Assembly (NCBI GenBank): GCA_036564195.1
Contig: DATCLA010000290.1
Coordinates: 1 to 22,144 of the forward strand
DNA: 22,144 nt
From: DATCLA01 sp036564195
GTDB lineage: Bacteria; Bacillota; UBA4882; UBA8346
Reading direction: 5' to 3'
The position numbers were made by a program, and so were the translations under genes. Of this stretch, positions 8,392-15,572 are shown piece after piece; within the stretch, counting starts at the first letter, position 1; each line of letters opens with the position of its first letter. Below the pieces are notes generated by a model. That model did not search any database, was not told the DNA's origin, and saw only the letters and a list, made by a program, of their open reading frames with translations.

Positions 8392-10154
8392 CATTTTCAA
8401 TTCGAACTTCAACATGTGGTGAACTCACGGCTAAAGATGCCGGATCTAAAGTGGTGTTAAACGGATGGGTACAGCGCCGCCGGGACCTGGGTGGCTTAAT
8501 CTTTATTAGTTTACGGGACCGCTCCGGAATCGTCCAGGTGGTTTTTAATCCCGAAGTTAACAGTCAGGCCTTTGAATTAGCCAATAAGCTACGGAGTGAA
8601 TACGTAATTTCCGTAACGGGGAAGGTCGAACTCCGGCCGGAAGGGACCGTAAACTCCAGTATGCCTACAGGTGAAGTTGAAGTGGTGGGTATGGCTTTAG
8701 AAATCTTAAACGAAGCTAAAACTCCTCCCATTTATATAAGTGATCAGAGCGACGAAGACGAAAATGTTAGGCTCAAATACAGATATCTGGATTTGCGCCG
8801 TCCGGAAATGCAACGCAACCTGATCCTACGGCACCGGGTAGTGAAGATTGCTCGGGATTTTTTAGATTCCCAGGGTTTTTTAGAGATTGAAACTCCGATT
8901 TTGCAAAAGAGCACTCCGGAAGGAGCCCGTGATTATCTGGTACCCAGCCGGGTCAATCCGGGAAAATTCTATGCTTTGCCACAGTCACCGCAGATTTTCA
9001 AACAGTTATTAATGGTCAGTGGCTTTGAAAAATATTTTCAAGTAGCCCGTTGCTTCCGGGATGAAGACTTACGTGCCGACCGCCAGCCGGAATTTACCCA
9101 GCTTGATATTGAAATGTCCTTTCTTAACCGGGAGATGTTGTTAGAACTGATGGAAGCAATGATGGCCCGGATCTTTGCGGAGGCCTTAGGTATCGAAATC
9201 CCTCGGCCCTTCCCTAAAATGGACTATCAGGAAGCCATGGCCAGGTTCGGCTCTGATAAGCCGGATACCCGGTTCGGTTTGGAATTGGTGGAAGTCTCGG
9301 ACCTAGTGGCCGGTTGCGGTTTTAAAGTCTTTAATACTGCGGTCGCTAACGGCGGTAAAGTGGTAGGAATTAAAGTACCCGGCTGCGCTGATTATAGCCG
9401 TCGTCAGTTGGATGAGTTATCGCAACTGGCGGCGAAGTATGGCGCCAAAGGCCTCGCTTATTTGGCTATCGGTACAGATGGCATTAAGTCACCGATTGCC
9501 AAATTTCTTAACCAGACGGAACTCGACGGAATTCTGACCCGGTTTGGCGCTCAAACCGGCGACTTAATCCTGTTGATTGCCGATAAACCGGTAGTTGCCC
9601 TTACGGCAATGGGCCAGGTGCGGTTGGAATGCGGCCGAAGGCTGAAATTGATCAATGCTACTGAATATAAATTTCTCTGGGTGGTCAACTTCCCGTTACT
9701 CGAATATGATGAAACAGAAAAACGTTATGTAGCAGTACATCATCCCTTTACCGCCCCATTACCCGAAGATATTGCCTTGTTGGAGAGCGATCCCGGCAAA
9801 GTCCGTTCCGACTCCTATGACCTGGTCTTAAACGGCGTGGAATTAGGAGGCGGCAGCATCCGGATTCATCAACGTAGTTTACAAGAGAAAATGTTTCAAG
9901 TTATTGGCCTTAGTAAAGAGGAGGCTGATGAGAAGTTCGGTTTTTTACTGGAGGCTTTCGAGTATGGTACTCCGCCTCACGGAGGGATTGCCTTTGGACT
10001 GGACCGCTTAATCATGCTGTTAAGCGGAAGCAGTTCGATTCGGGATGTAATTGCTTTCCCCAAAACTACCAGTGCAACCTGTTTAATGTCTGGCGCTCCT
10101 GCACCGGTGTCAACCAAGCAGCTAAAAGAATTGTCAATTAATACCGAACTATAA
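8388..10154 (+). CDS. aspS: Aspartyl-tRNA synthetase (bacterial type)
   Basis: Charges tRNA-Asp in the cytoplasm. 588 residues, typical of the bacterial form. An OB-fold anticodon-binding domain (WVQRRRDLGGLIFISLRDR) occupies about residues 1-105. Class II motif 1 lies near 145-170, motif 2 is FRDEDLRADRQPEFTQLD, and motif 3 is GIAFGLDRLIMLL close to the C-terminus; a GAD insertion domain separates motifs 2 and 3. The Leu in RRRDLGG is the residue usually found in enzymes that charge only tRNA-Asp, where dual-specificity enzymes often have His, but this single position is not proof. I chose ATG 8388, overlapping the hisS stop, with GGGAGGAG at 8375-8382; an ATG at 8355 would extend it needlessly into hisS. 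A 6S-like RNA follows. Confidence 0.97.
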   Translation: MTFSIRTSTCGELTAKDAGSKVVLNGWVQRRRDLGGLIFISLRDRSGIVQVVFNPEVNSQAFELANKLRSEYVISVTGKVELRPEGTVNSSMPTGEVEVVGMALEILNEAKTPPIYISDQSDEDENVRLKYRYLDLRRPEMQRNLILRHRVVKIARDFLDSQGFLEIETPILQKSTPEGARDYLVPSRVNPGKFYALPQSPQIFKQLLMVSGFEKYFQVARCFRDEDLRADRQPEFTQLDIEMSFLNREMLLELMEAMMARIFAEALGIEIPRPFPKMDYQEAMARFGSDKPDTRFGLELVEVSDLVAGCGFKVFNTAVANGGKVVGIKVPGCADYSRRQLDELSQLAAKYGAKGLAYLAIGTDGIKSPIAKFLNQTELDGILTRFGAQTGDLILLIADKPVVALTAMGQVRLECGRRLKLINATEYKFLWVVNFPLLEYDETEKRYVAVHHPFTAPLPEDIALLESDPGKVRSDSYDLVLNGVELGGGSIRIHQRSLQEKMFQVIGLSKEEADEKFGFLLEAFEYGTPPHGGIAFGLDRLIMLLSGSSSIRDVIAFPKTTSATCLMSGAPAPVSTKQLKELSINTEL

Positions 10155-10168
10155 CACCGGCTTCAAAC

Positions 10169-10202
10169 TTGCAGGAACCTCCCGGTTGTGTTAAGATAAA
10201 AT
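10169..10202 (+). promoter_or_regulatory. Candidate promoter of the 6S-like RNA
   Basis: TTGCAG (10169-10174), 17 bases, TAAGAT (10192-10197), with an overlapping TAAAAT at 10197-10202. Either would start transcription at about 10204-10210, a few bases before the closing stem of the RNA. The match to consensus is moderate. Confidence 0.4.
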
Positions 10203-10209
10203 TAGCGAG

Positions 10210-10405
10210 TAGATCATAGAAACCCTGCTCTGTGCGTCATCAAGCTGAATTTGTTATGAACCAACACTATACCTTTGGGAACCCGGACTCTATTGATGGC
10301 ATGTAGGCCTCCATTGAGAGGACACATAAGATCCGTAGGAGGGTACCCACCTGCCTGCGCAGGTTCAGGTAACATTCAGCAAAACGGCAAAGCGGGGTTG
10401 TTTTA
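10210..10405 (+). ncRNA. ssrS: Probable 6S RNA (RNA polymerase-binding regulator)
   Basis: 6S RNA binds housekeeping RNA polymerase by mimicking an open promoter. Here a long-range fold is visible: AACCCTGCT (10221-10229) pairs with AGCGGGGTT (10391-10399); GCTGAAT (10244-10250) with ATTCAGC (10374-10380); GTTAT (10253-10257) with GTAAC (10369-10373); GAACC (10258-10262) with GGTTC (10362-10366). Internal loops separate the stems, and the arms enclose about 100 bases that would hold the central bubble and an inner hairpin. The CCTGCGCAGG palindrome at 10353-10362 could form the alternative hairpin known in 6S RNAs. Length near 190 bases and the position after aspS both match B. subtilis bsrA. 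No convincing ORF lies in it. The ends are estimated. Assignment rests on structure and position, not on a covariance search. Confidence 0.72.
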
Positions 10406-10430
10406 TATTCTTGTTATACTCATGTTATGA

Positions 10431-10467
10431 AGAGCTCTGATTACAACAATCGGGGCCTTTTTATTTT
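10431..10467 (+). terminator. Intrinsic terminator after the 6S-like RNA
   Basis: GCTCTGAT (10434-10441) pairs with ATCGGGGC (10449-10456), including two G-U pairs, around a 7-base loop; CTTTTTATTTT follows. It could end read-through from aspS or a longer 6S precursor. Confidence 0.6.
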
Positions 10468-10555
10468 GGCGCTTCGGAACGTTTTAGAAAATACTGTTAA
10501 GCTAAGAAGTTTCCGGCAGGTTGATTTCATCAAAATTATTAATAATTACTTGTAA

Positions 10556-10584
10556 TTGAACATCTGAACAAATTTGGGTATAAT
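10556..10584 (+). promoter_or_regulatory. Sigma-A promoter for the DUF362 gene
   Basis: TTGAAC (10556-10561), 17 bases, perfect TATAAT (10579-10584). It predicts a leader of about 158 bases before the DUF362 start, carrying a 28-codon ORF and a small hairpin (CTAACTG 10701-10707, CAGTTAG 10718-10724). Confidence 0.68.
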
Positions 10585-10645
10585 TATAAAGTAATTTACT
10601 GGGGTTAATAAAAAGCTTGCAGTAATAATAACCAGGGTGTTGGGG

Positions 10646-10732
10646 ATGAAAACAAAAGACCGCAATATTAGTAAATATAAATTCTGCAGTAGTACCGCAA
10701 CTAACTGCCAAGTACCACAGTTAGCTGGGTAA
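10646..10732 (+). CDS. Possible 28-residue leader ORF
   Basis: ATG to TAA within the leader of the DUF362 gene, starting MKTKDRNISKYKF and ending 16 bases before the next start. A G-rich GTTGGGG lies right before the ATG but with almost no spacer, so translation would be weak. The perfect CTAACTG/CAGTTAG hairpin covers its last codons. It could be a regulatory leader peptide or chance; no family is recognised. Confidence 0.2.
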   Translation: MKTKDRNISKYKFCSSTATNCQVPQLAG

Positions 10733-10748
10733 TGTTAGCGAGGCCTAG

Positions 10749-11897
10749 ATGGAAAAAGTATCCTTAATTAAAGCAGAATCATACCAAGAGGGGTTAGCCG
10801 ACAAACTGATTGAGTTGGTTCAACCGTTGGGCGGTTGGGCCAACTTCTGCCGTCCGGGCGACCGGGTACTGCTTAAACCAAATTTAGTAATGGCTAAGCC
10901 TGCGGAGAGCGCTGCTTTAACCGACCCTCGGTTAATTTTGGCAGTAGTCCGGATTTTAAAAGACTGTGGCGGTAAGGTGGCGTTGGGGGACAGTCCGGGA
11001 TTGGGTAGTGTAGAAAGCATTATTCGGAAACTGGGGATTGCAACCGAACTGAAAGCATTAGGCGTTAAGACTGTCGAGTTTGAGACCAGAGTCTCCTTCG
11101 ATCGTTTTGGCACAGCCCGGCAGTTTGAACGGCGCTTTAAAAACCTGGAGTTGGCTGGGGAGTTACTGGAATATGACCGTATTATCAATTTGGCCAAATT
11201 AAAATCCCACGGTCAGATGGGGATCACTTTAACCACCAAAAATCTCTTCGGTTGTGTGGTGGGTCATAATAAGGGACGCTGGCATTTTGCCGCCGGGAAA
11301 GACTTAACCATTTTTGCCCGACTATTGGTGGAAATTGCCTTGACCGTTAATCCTGCTCTCCATTTACTTGATGGCATTGTCGGGATGGACCAAAACGGCC
11401 CCAGTAATGGGCGGCCTCGGCAGCTGGGCTTATTGTTGGCCGGGATCAACCCACTGGCGGTCGACCGGGTAGTGGTGGAGTTGATTCAAAGGCGTCCGGA
11501 ACAGTTTCCGCTCTTTAATGCGGCCCGGGAATTGAAATGGCCGGGTTTGGATTTGCGTGAGATTCAGGTTTGCGGTACCTCATTGAAAGAGTGTCTGATC
11601 CAGGACTTTGAAATTCCGGCGTTAGTGCCTACCGGAATTTTTGTTAACCAGGCAGTAAGCAGGGTGCTGGCAAGTCTGCTGCAACAACGCTTGGTGCTTA
11701 AGACGCAAAACTGTAACCACTGTCGCCGCTGTGAACAGATTTGCCCAGCCCAAGCCATCAGTTACTCCGGGAAGATCCGGATTAATAATGCCAAATGTAT
11801 CAAGTGCTGTTGCTGTCAGGAACTTTGCCCGGCCGGAGCGTTGCAGGTCAGTGAACCATTGCCGGTGAAGCTAATGCGAAAATTAAAGCTGATGTGA
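10749..11897 (+). CDS. DUF362 domain protein with two C-terminal [4Fe-4S] ferredoxin motifs
   Basis: A 382-residue cytoplasmic iron-sulfur protein. The DUF362 domain fills about residues 1-300, with conserved-looking LLKPNLV, GDSPG, NLAKLKSHGQMG and TTKNLFGCV. Two ferredoxin motifs follow: Cys322-x2-Cys325-x2-Cys328-x3-Cys332-Pro, and Cys350-x2-Cys353 through Cys356-x3-Cys360-Pro, the second containing four consecutive cysteines. This suggests electron transfer to or from a redox reaction, but DUF362 has no settled reaction, so none is claimed. ATG 10749 follows GCGAGG at a fair spacing. It has its own promoter and leader upstream and a decayed sugar-kinase remnant downstream, so the context gives little functional help. 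Confidence 0.87.
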   Translation: MEKVSLIKAESYQEGLADKLIELVQPLGGWANFCRPGDRVLLKPNLVMAKPAESAALTDPRLILAVVRILKDCGGKVALGDSPGLGSVESIIRKLGIATELKALGVKTVEFETRVSFDRFGTARQFERRFKNLELAGELLEYDRIINLAKLKSHGQMGITLTTKNLFGCVVGHNKGRWHFAAGKDLTIFARLLVEIALTVNPALHLLDGIVGMDQNGPSNGRPRQLGLLLAGINPLAVDRVVVELIQRRPEQFPLFNAARELKWPGLDLREIQVCGTSLKECLIQDFEIPALVPTGIFVNQAVSRVLASLLQQRLVLKTQNCNHCRRCEQICPAQAISYSGKIRINNAKCIKCCCCQELCPAGALQVSEPLPVKLMRKLKLM

Positions 11898-11916
11898 AAA
11901 GCAGGGAGGAATTTCT

Positions 11917-12009
11917 ATGCTTGAGCAGCTGGATAGGATTGAGCGGGATAACCTTGGCGCTCAGTACAGAAATCTGCCAACAGGTGCAAGCAATGGTCCG
12001 AGAGTTTAA
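11917..12009 (+). other. Orphan start signal with 30-codon ORF over the kinase remnant
   Basis: GGGAGGA (11904-11910), then ATG at 11917 with 6-base spacing, is a strong translation start, yet it opens only MLEQLDRIERDNLG and so on to a stop at 12007. The frame differs from the kinase coding at this point but equals the kinase frame after the frameshift. It is probably the start of a lost gene joined to the kinase fragment by deletion. Confidence 0.3.
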
Positions 12010-12546
12010 AGCTAACGGGGCAGTTTAATCTCCTTTGATGTGAATTACCGGGCTGCTCTTTGGAGCGAGGATCAGGCCCGCCGGAAGATTACTGAGCTGT
12101 TGCCGGAGATTGATATTTTGTTTATTTCGGAAGAGACTTCTCGGAAGATGTTTCAAAAGCAGGGGACTATTGAATCGATTATGAAAAGTTATGCTGAAGA
12201 CTATGGCTGTCAGTTGGTGGCCACGACCCAGCGGACAGTGCTCAGTCCTACCCGCCATACCTGGAATTCCTTGATTTATTCCCAATCCGACCAGCAGTTT
12301 TATCAAGAGGAACCCTATCGTGAGATCGAAGTGGTGGACCGGATCGGCAGCGGTGACGCCTACCTGGTGGGTGTGCTATTTGGTTTAATTAAATATCATG
12401 ACGTGCAACGGGCTTTGGAATTTGGCAATGTAATGGCGGCGGTTAAAAATACCATTCCCGGGGACATACCGGTCAGTGATTTTCAAGAGATTACGCGGAT
12501 AATCAAGGAGCATCGCGAGCATAACAACAGTGAGATGATTCGGTAA
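11930..12546 (+). pseudogene. kdgK: Remnant of a PfkB-family sugar kinase (2-keto-3-deoxygluconate kinase-like)
   Basis: An intact enzyme would phosphorylate KDG in hexuronate or pectin breakdown. What remains is the C-terminal two thirds. In one frame, WIGLSGITLALS and EFKANGAV run up to a TAA at 12026; the homology resumes one frame over as ISFDVNYRAALW from 12028. A single lost base near 12026 (TTA to TA) would explain both. Downstream is an open frame of 168 codons from GTG 12040 with VVDRIGSGDAYLVG, the PfkB signature with its catalytic Asp, and an IPGDIPV end as in KDG kinases. About 120-130 N-terminal residues, including the substrate-binding part, are missing, so no active kinase can be made. 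KDG kinase is my best family match; another PfkB member is possible. Confidence 0.75.
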
Positions 12547-12557
12547 AAAAGTTCACC

Positions 12558-12592
12558 GCTATTGAGTTTTATTAAAAAGGTATAGCAATAGC
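12558..12592 (+). other. Inverted repeat after the kinase remnant
   Basis: GCTATTG (12558-12564) and CAATAGC (12586-12592) are perfect 7-base complements around a 21-base loop. No U-run follows. Possibly a relic terminator; weak. Confidence 0.25.
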
Positions 12593-12662
12593 AAGGCGGT
12601 TGGATAATTGCAACTCCTTTAATAACTGCCGGTTTTTCCATAATCTTAAAAAGATAGCCTAA

Positions 12663-12691
12663 TTGAGGAAATTGTGAATAAACGGTAAACT
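12663..12691 (+). promoter_or_regulatory. Promoter of the flavodoxin-like gene
   Basis: TTGAGG (12663-12668), 17 bases, TAAACT (12686-12691). Spacing is ideal and each box matches 4 of 6. The transcript would start about 22 bases before the ATG. Confidence 0.5.
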
Positions 12692-12719
12692 GTCTAAAAA
12701 TTGCTGCGGAGGTTCAGGT

Positions 12720-13244
12720 ATGAAAACTGTTGTCCTTTACAAGTCGAAGACCGGTTTTACAAAACAGTATGCCGCTTGGATTGCGGAGGAACTTTCCGCA
12801 GATCTTGCTGACAGTTCCAAAGTTAAGGCTGACGTTTTTCAGGGCTATGATACAATAATCTATGGCGGCGGCTTATATGCGGCGGCAATCAACGGTGTGA
12901 AGTTAATCACTAAAAACCTGGAAAACCTTAAGGGGAAAAAAGTAGTGGTCTTTGCCACCGGCGCTGCGCAGTACGGTGATGCGGTGGTAAATGCTATCTT
13001 AAAACGTAATTTTACTGCCGAACAGCAACAACAGTTACGCTTCTTTTATTTCCGGGGTGGATTTGACTACAACAAGCTTAAGCCAGTTGATAAACTACTG
13101 ATGAGTATGATGAAATGGTATTTGCAGACAAAAACCGCGCTGACAGCAGATGACCGAGAGTTGCTGGCTGCGTATGAGCAACCAATCGATTTTTGCAACC
13201 GGCAAAATATTAAGCCTTTGATCGATTATGTAAAGAGTAATTGA
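12720..13244 (+). CDS. Flavodoxin-domain protein (HemG-like fold)
   Basis: A 174-residue FMN-binding type protein for electron transfer in the cytoplasm. The N-terminal strand and phosphate loop YKSKTGFTKQYA (residues 7-18) and the YDTIIYGGGLYA stretch (about 42-53) match the Flavodoxin_5 group, which includes HemG-like protoporphyrinogen oxidases. VVVFATGAAQYGD near 75-87 would be the second FMN loop. Length fits. HemG function is not shown: the neighbours are not heme genes, and hemZ is 7 kb away. ATG 12720 is placed 7 bases after GGAGG (12708-12712). The DUF2164 gene follows after 56 bases on the same strand and may share the transcript. Confidence 0.82.
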   Translation: MKTVVLYKSKTGFTKQYAAWIAEELSADLADSSKVKADVFQGYDTIIYGGGLYAAAINGVKLITKNLENLKGKKVVVFATGAAQYGDAVVNAILKRNFTAEQQQQLRFFYFRGGFDYNKLKPVDKLLMSMMKWYLQTKTALTADDRELLAAYEQPIDFCNRQNIKPLIDYVKSN

Positions 13245-13300
13245 GATTTTTCAAGTTAAAGAGGAGCTAGATTAAGGCAATAATTTTAAGGAGTTTAGTA

Positions 13301-13558
13301 ATGGGTCTGAAAATTTCCAGAGAACAAAAGATGCAACTTATTAGGATGGTTCAAGAATATTTTCGGAAAGAACGTGATGAAGAAATTGGAGACCTGGCAG
13401 CAGAGTTTTTACTGGATTTTGTGACCAAGCAAATTACCCCTTTCATTTATAACCAAGCCATTGATGAGGTTCAAGCACTGTTAACTCAAAAGACGGCAGC
13501 ACTCGAAGAGGATATTTACGCGTTAAAAATGCCGTTGAAGCTTAAATATTCAAAATAA
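13301..13558 (+). CDS. DUF2164 family protein
   Basis: A small soluble protein of 85 residues. The line from LIRMVQEYFRKERDEEIG to ITPFIYNQAIDEV is the characteristic DUF2164 pattern: a helical, acidic protein with a conserved ExxIGDLAAEFLLDF core. No enzymatic motif, signal or membrane segment is visible, and the family has no known role. ATG 13301 has AAGGAG at 13289-13294 with 6-base spacing. It follows the flavodoxin-like gene and no terminator is obvious between them; nothing links it to the genes downstream. Confidence 0.82.
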   Translation: MGLKISREQKMQLIRMVQEYFRKERDEEIGDLAAEFLLDFVTKQITPFIYNQAIDEVQALLTQKTAALEEDIYALKMPLKLKYSK

Positions 13559-13983
13559 CCGCGTTTTACTTAAATACGGTTTTACGCCGCCCTGGGCTGA
13601 ATTGTGTGCCCGGCTGTTTACCAAAGCCAACCGGGAGGGGTCTCATTGTCGCTGTTTTATTAATTTCGTTTAAAAGGCTATCTGCAGCTGGAAAATGCTC
13701 ATTCGGCGCCGGTTGAAAGCTGCGATGCAGTGGAGCGTTGGGATGGAAAAAGGCTGTTCCCGTTTAAAACATTCCGGGACAGCCTTAGTAATTTATAGCG
13801 ATAAAAATTAGGAGTTAATTCTTTACATAATATTTTAACATATATTCCATAAATTGCTGAGATTTATTAAGTCATAGCTTGACCCGGTTGATTGGGAGAT
13901 AATAACAATTAATCTAATCAGGCAGGAAATGAGACAGCGTTGCAGAAGAAAGTTTTAAGAAGTAAGAAAGGGTTCGGTGTTTA
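13559..13983. other. Gene-free stretch between DUF2164 and the YibE/F gene
   Basis: 425 bases without a convincing gene. Short open pieces (for example YGFTPPWAELCARLF from about 13575) have no start, ribosome binding site or recognised family and may be coding debris. The part after 13800 is AT-rich, and the only strong structure is the hairpin at 13750-13786. No promoter for the YibE/F gene could be placed with confidence. Confidence 0.4.
13746..13786 (-). terminator. Intrinsic terminator read on the minus strand
   Basis: AAGGCTGT (13750-13757) pairs with ACAGCCTT (13779-13786), then after one bulged T, CCCG (13759-13762) pairs with CGGG (13775-13778). On the minus strand the stem runs directly into a T-tract, complement of the A-run at 13747-13751. 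On the plus strand no T-run follows. No minus-strand gene lies to its right before 15573, so it may be a relic. Confidence 0.5.
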
Positions 13984-15210
13984 ATGCTGATTAAAACAAA
14001 ACCAATCGGGCGAAATATCCCGGTTTTACTGTTATTGCTAGTTTGCTTGATCATGGCTCCTGGATTTGCTGCTTCGGCACTGGCAACGGGAACTGCAGGG
14101 GGAGTTGGCGGGGACGGACAGTCCGAAATAATGGTTCAGGGGAAAATTATTGCAATCATGGCTGAGGAAAAAGTTATTGATCCCATGAGCCGGCGGCCGG
14201 TGCTCAGTCAAAAGCTGAAAGTCCGCCTTACTTCCGGTAAACACCAAGGAAAAGAATTAACGATCATTCATAATGAAACTGACAATCCGGCCTTTAATAT
14301 CCGGGTGGGGCTGGGCGACCGGGTGATAGTTCTATTGGTGCTGGGACCGGACGGCATCCAGGAGGCGCATATTGCCGACTTGGTACGGGTGAACTATTTA
14401 TATGTATTAGGTATGGTCTTTGTGGTTTTGTTATTGGCAATTGGCTGGAAAAAAGGGGCTAAGGCACTTTGTTCCCTCTTTTTAACCTTGACCTTAATCT
14501 GCGGCGTTTTATTGCCCGGACTTTTAAAAGGTTACTCACCGGTATTGTTGACCGCGGTGATTGCCTTGGCAGCGACGGTAATTACTATGCTAGTGGTGGG
14601 TGGCTTCACCATTAAAAGTCTGGCTGCGATTTTGGGGACCTTGGGAGGCGTAGTAATTGCCGGCTCCCTGGCGCTTGGGATCGGAAAAGCCGCACACCTG
14701 ACCGGATTTGGCACTGAAGAAGCTGCCATGTTGCTTTACCTTCCGGAGAATATCAAATTGGATATTCAGGGGATCCTGTTTTCCGGAATTATTATCGGGG
14801 CTTTGGGCGCCTGTATGGATGTGGGAATGTCAATTGCCGCTGCTGTCGATGAGGTTAAACGGCTTAATCCCGGTCTGTCCGGGGGCAAGTTGATTTGTTC
14901 CGGGATGAATGTGGGACGGGACATCATGGCAACCCAGGCCAATACCTTGATTTTGGCTTATACCGGTGGTTCGATCCAATTAATCCTGGTTTTTATGGCC
15001 TTTAAGGAATCATTACTGAAAGTCTTAAATCTGGATATGGTGGTTTCGGAGATCGTCCGGGCTTTTGCCGGCAGTATTGGGATGATTACTGTGATTCCAA
15101 TTACCGCGTTGGTCTCGGGTTTACTCTTCGGGGGGCTGGGTCAAGCTAAGCCGGCTGAGACCGCTATCGAGGAGGCTGACTATTGGGCAAGCTGGGACCG
15201 GAAGGGTTGA
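13984..15210 (+). CDS. YibE/F family multi-pass membrane protein
   Basis: A 408-residue integral membrane protein. It starts with a signal or first membrane segment (about residues 13-33), then a soluble domain of about 100 residues on the outer side that resembles an OB-like YibE N-terminal region (VQGKIIAIM, VGLGDRVIVL), then several hydrophobic helices from about 135 to 390. The family hallmark GALGACMDVGMSIAAA and MNVGRDIMATQANTLILAYTG is clear. The family is thought to be a permease, but the substrate is unknown and none is claimed. ATG 13984 is preceded by GAAAGGG some 13 bases upstream, a weak site. The gene stands alone and ends at a strong terminator. Confidence 0.88.
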   Translation: MLIKTKPIGRNIPVLLLLLVCLIMAPGFAASALATGTAGGVGGDGQSEIMVQGKIIAIMAEEKVIDPMSRRPVLSQKLKVRLTSGKHQGKELTIIHNETDNPAFNIRVGLGDRVIVLLVLGPDGIQEAHIADLVRVNYLYVLGMVFVVLLLAIGWKKGAKALCSLFLTLTLICGVLLPGLLKGYSPVLLTAVIALAATVITMLVVGGFTIKSLAAILGTLGGVVIAGSLALGIGKAAHLTGFGTEEAAMLLYLPENIKLDIQGILFSGIIIGALGACMDVGMSIAAAVDEVKRLNPGLSGGKLICSGMNVGRDIMATQANTLILAYTGGSIQLILVFMAFKESLLKVLNLDMVVSEIVRAFAGSIGMITVIPITALVSGLLFGGLGQAKPAETAIEEADYWASWDRKG

Positions 15211-15572
15211 TCTGCCTTTCGGTTGGAATTTTATAAAAAATCCTCAATCTGAAGAGGCCCACAGGGAAGTTGGATTAGGCAGCAAGTTGAACCCGAATAC
15301 AAACAAAAGGATAATACTTGGGTCAACTGCTTTTTGCCGTTATCTGATCAAAAGTCGGCCGGTCAGTCTTATTAGACTTGGCTGGCTTTTTAATATCCTT
15401 TATAAGTTGAACTAAATATTGAACATTAACTTCCGATCATTGATAACTAAGCAGCAATGGCAATAGTTTAAGTTTTTTTCATTTTAGCTTCTTTCTTTCA
15501 TGTTGAATGGGAATGATACCGAAAATCGGCGTTGCCGTGTTATATTTATGTGAATCATGTAAGGGTGGGTAA
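15211..15572. other. Gene-free stretch between convergent genes
   Basis: 362 bases separating the YibE/F gene from the convergent M28-like gene. It contains the terminator at 15358-15391 and otherwise AT-rich sequence, including T-runs near 15472. No ORF with a ribosome binding site is seen. Confidence 0.5.
15358..15391 (+). terminator. Intrinsic terminator of the YibE/F gene
   Basis: An 11-pair stem with one bulge joins GCCGGTCAGTC (15358-15368) and GACTTGGCTGGC (15375-15386) over a 6-base loop, followed by TTTTT. It is about 150 bases after the stop codon. Confidence 0.72.

Noticed and set aside
10502..10711. 69-codon minus-strand frame across the DUF362 leader
   Set aside because: No family, poor start context, and it lies over a good plus-strand promoter.
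13539..13660. Open stretch with YGFTPPWAELCARLF as possible gene remnant
   Set aside because: Only about 40 codons, no start or ribosome binding site, and no family I can name.
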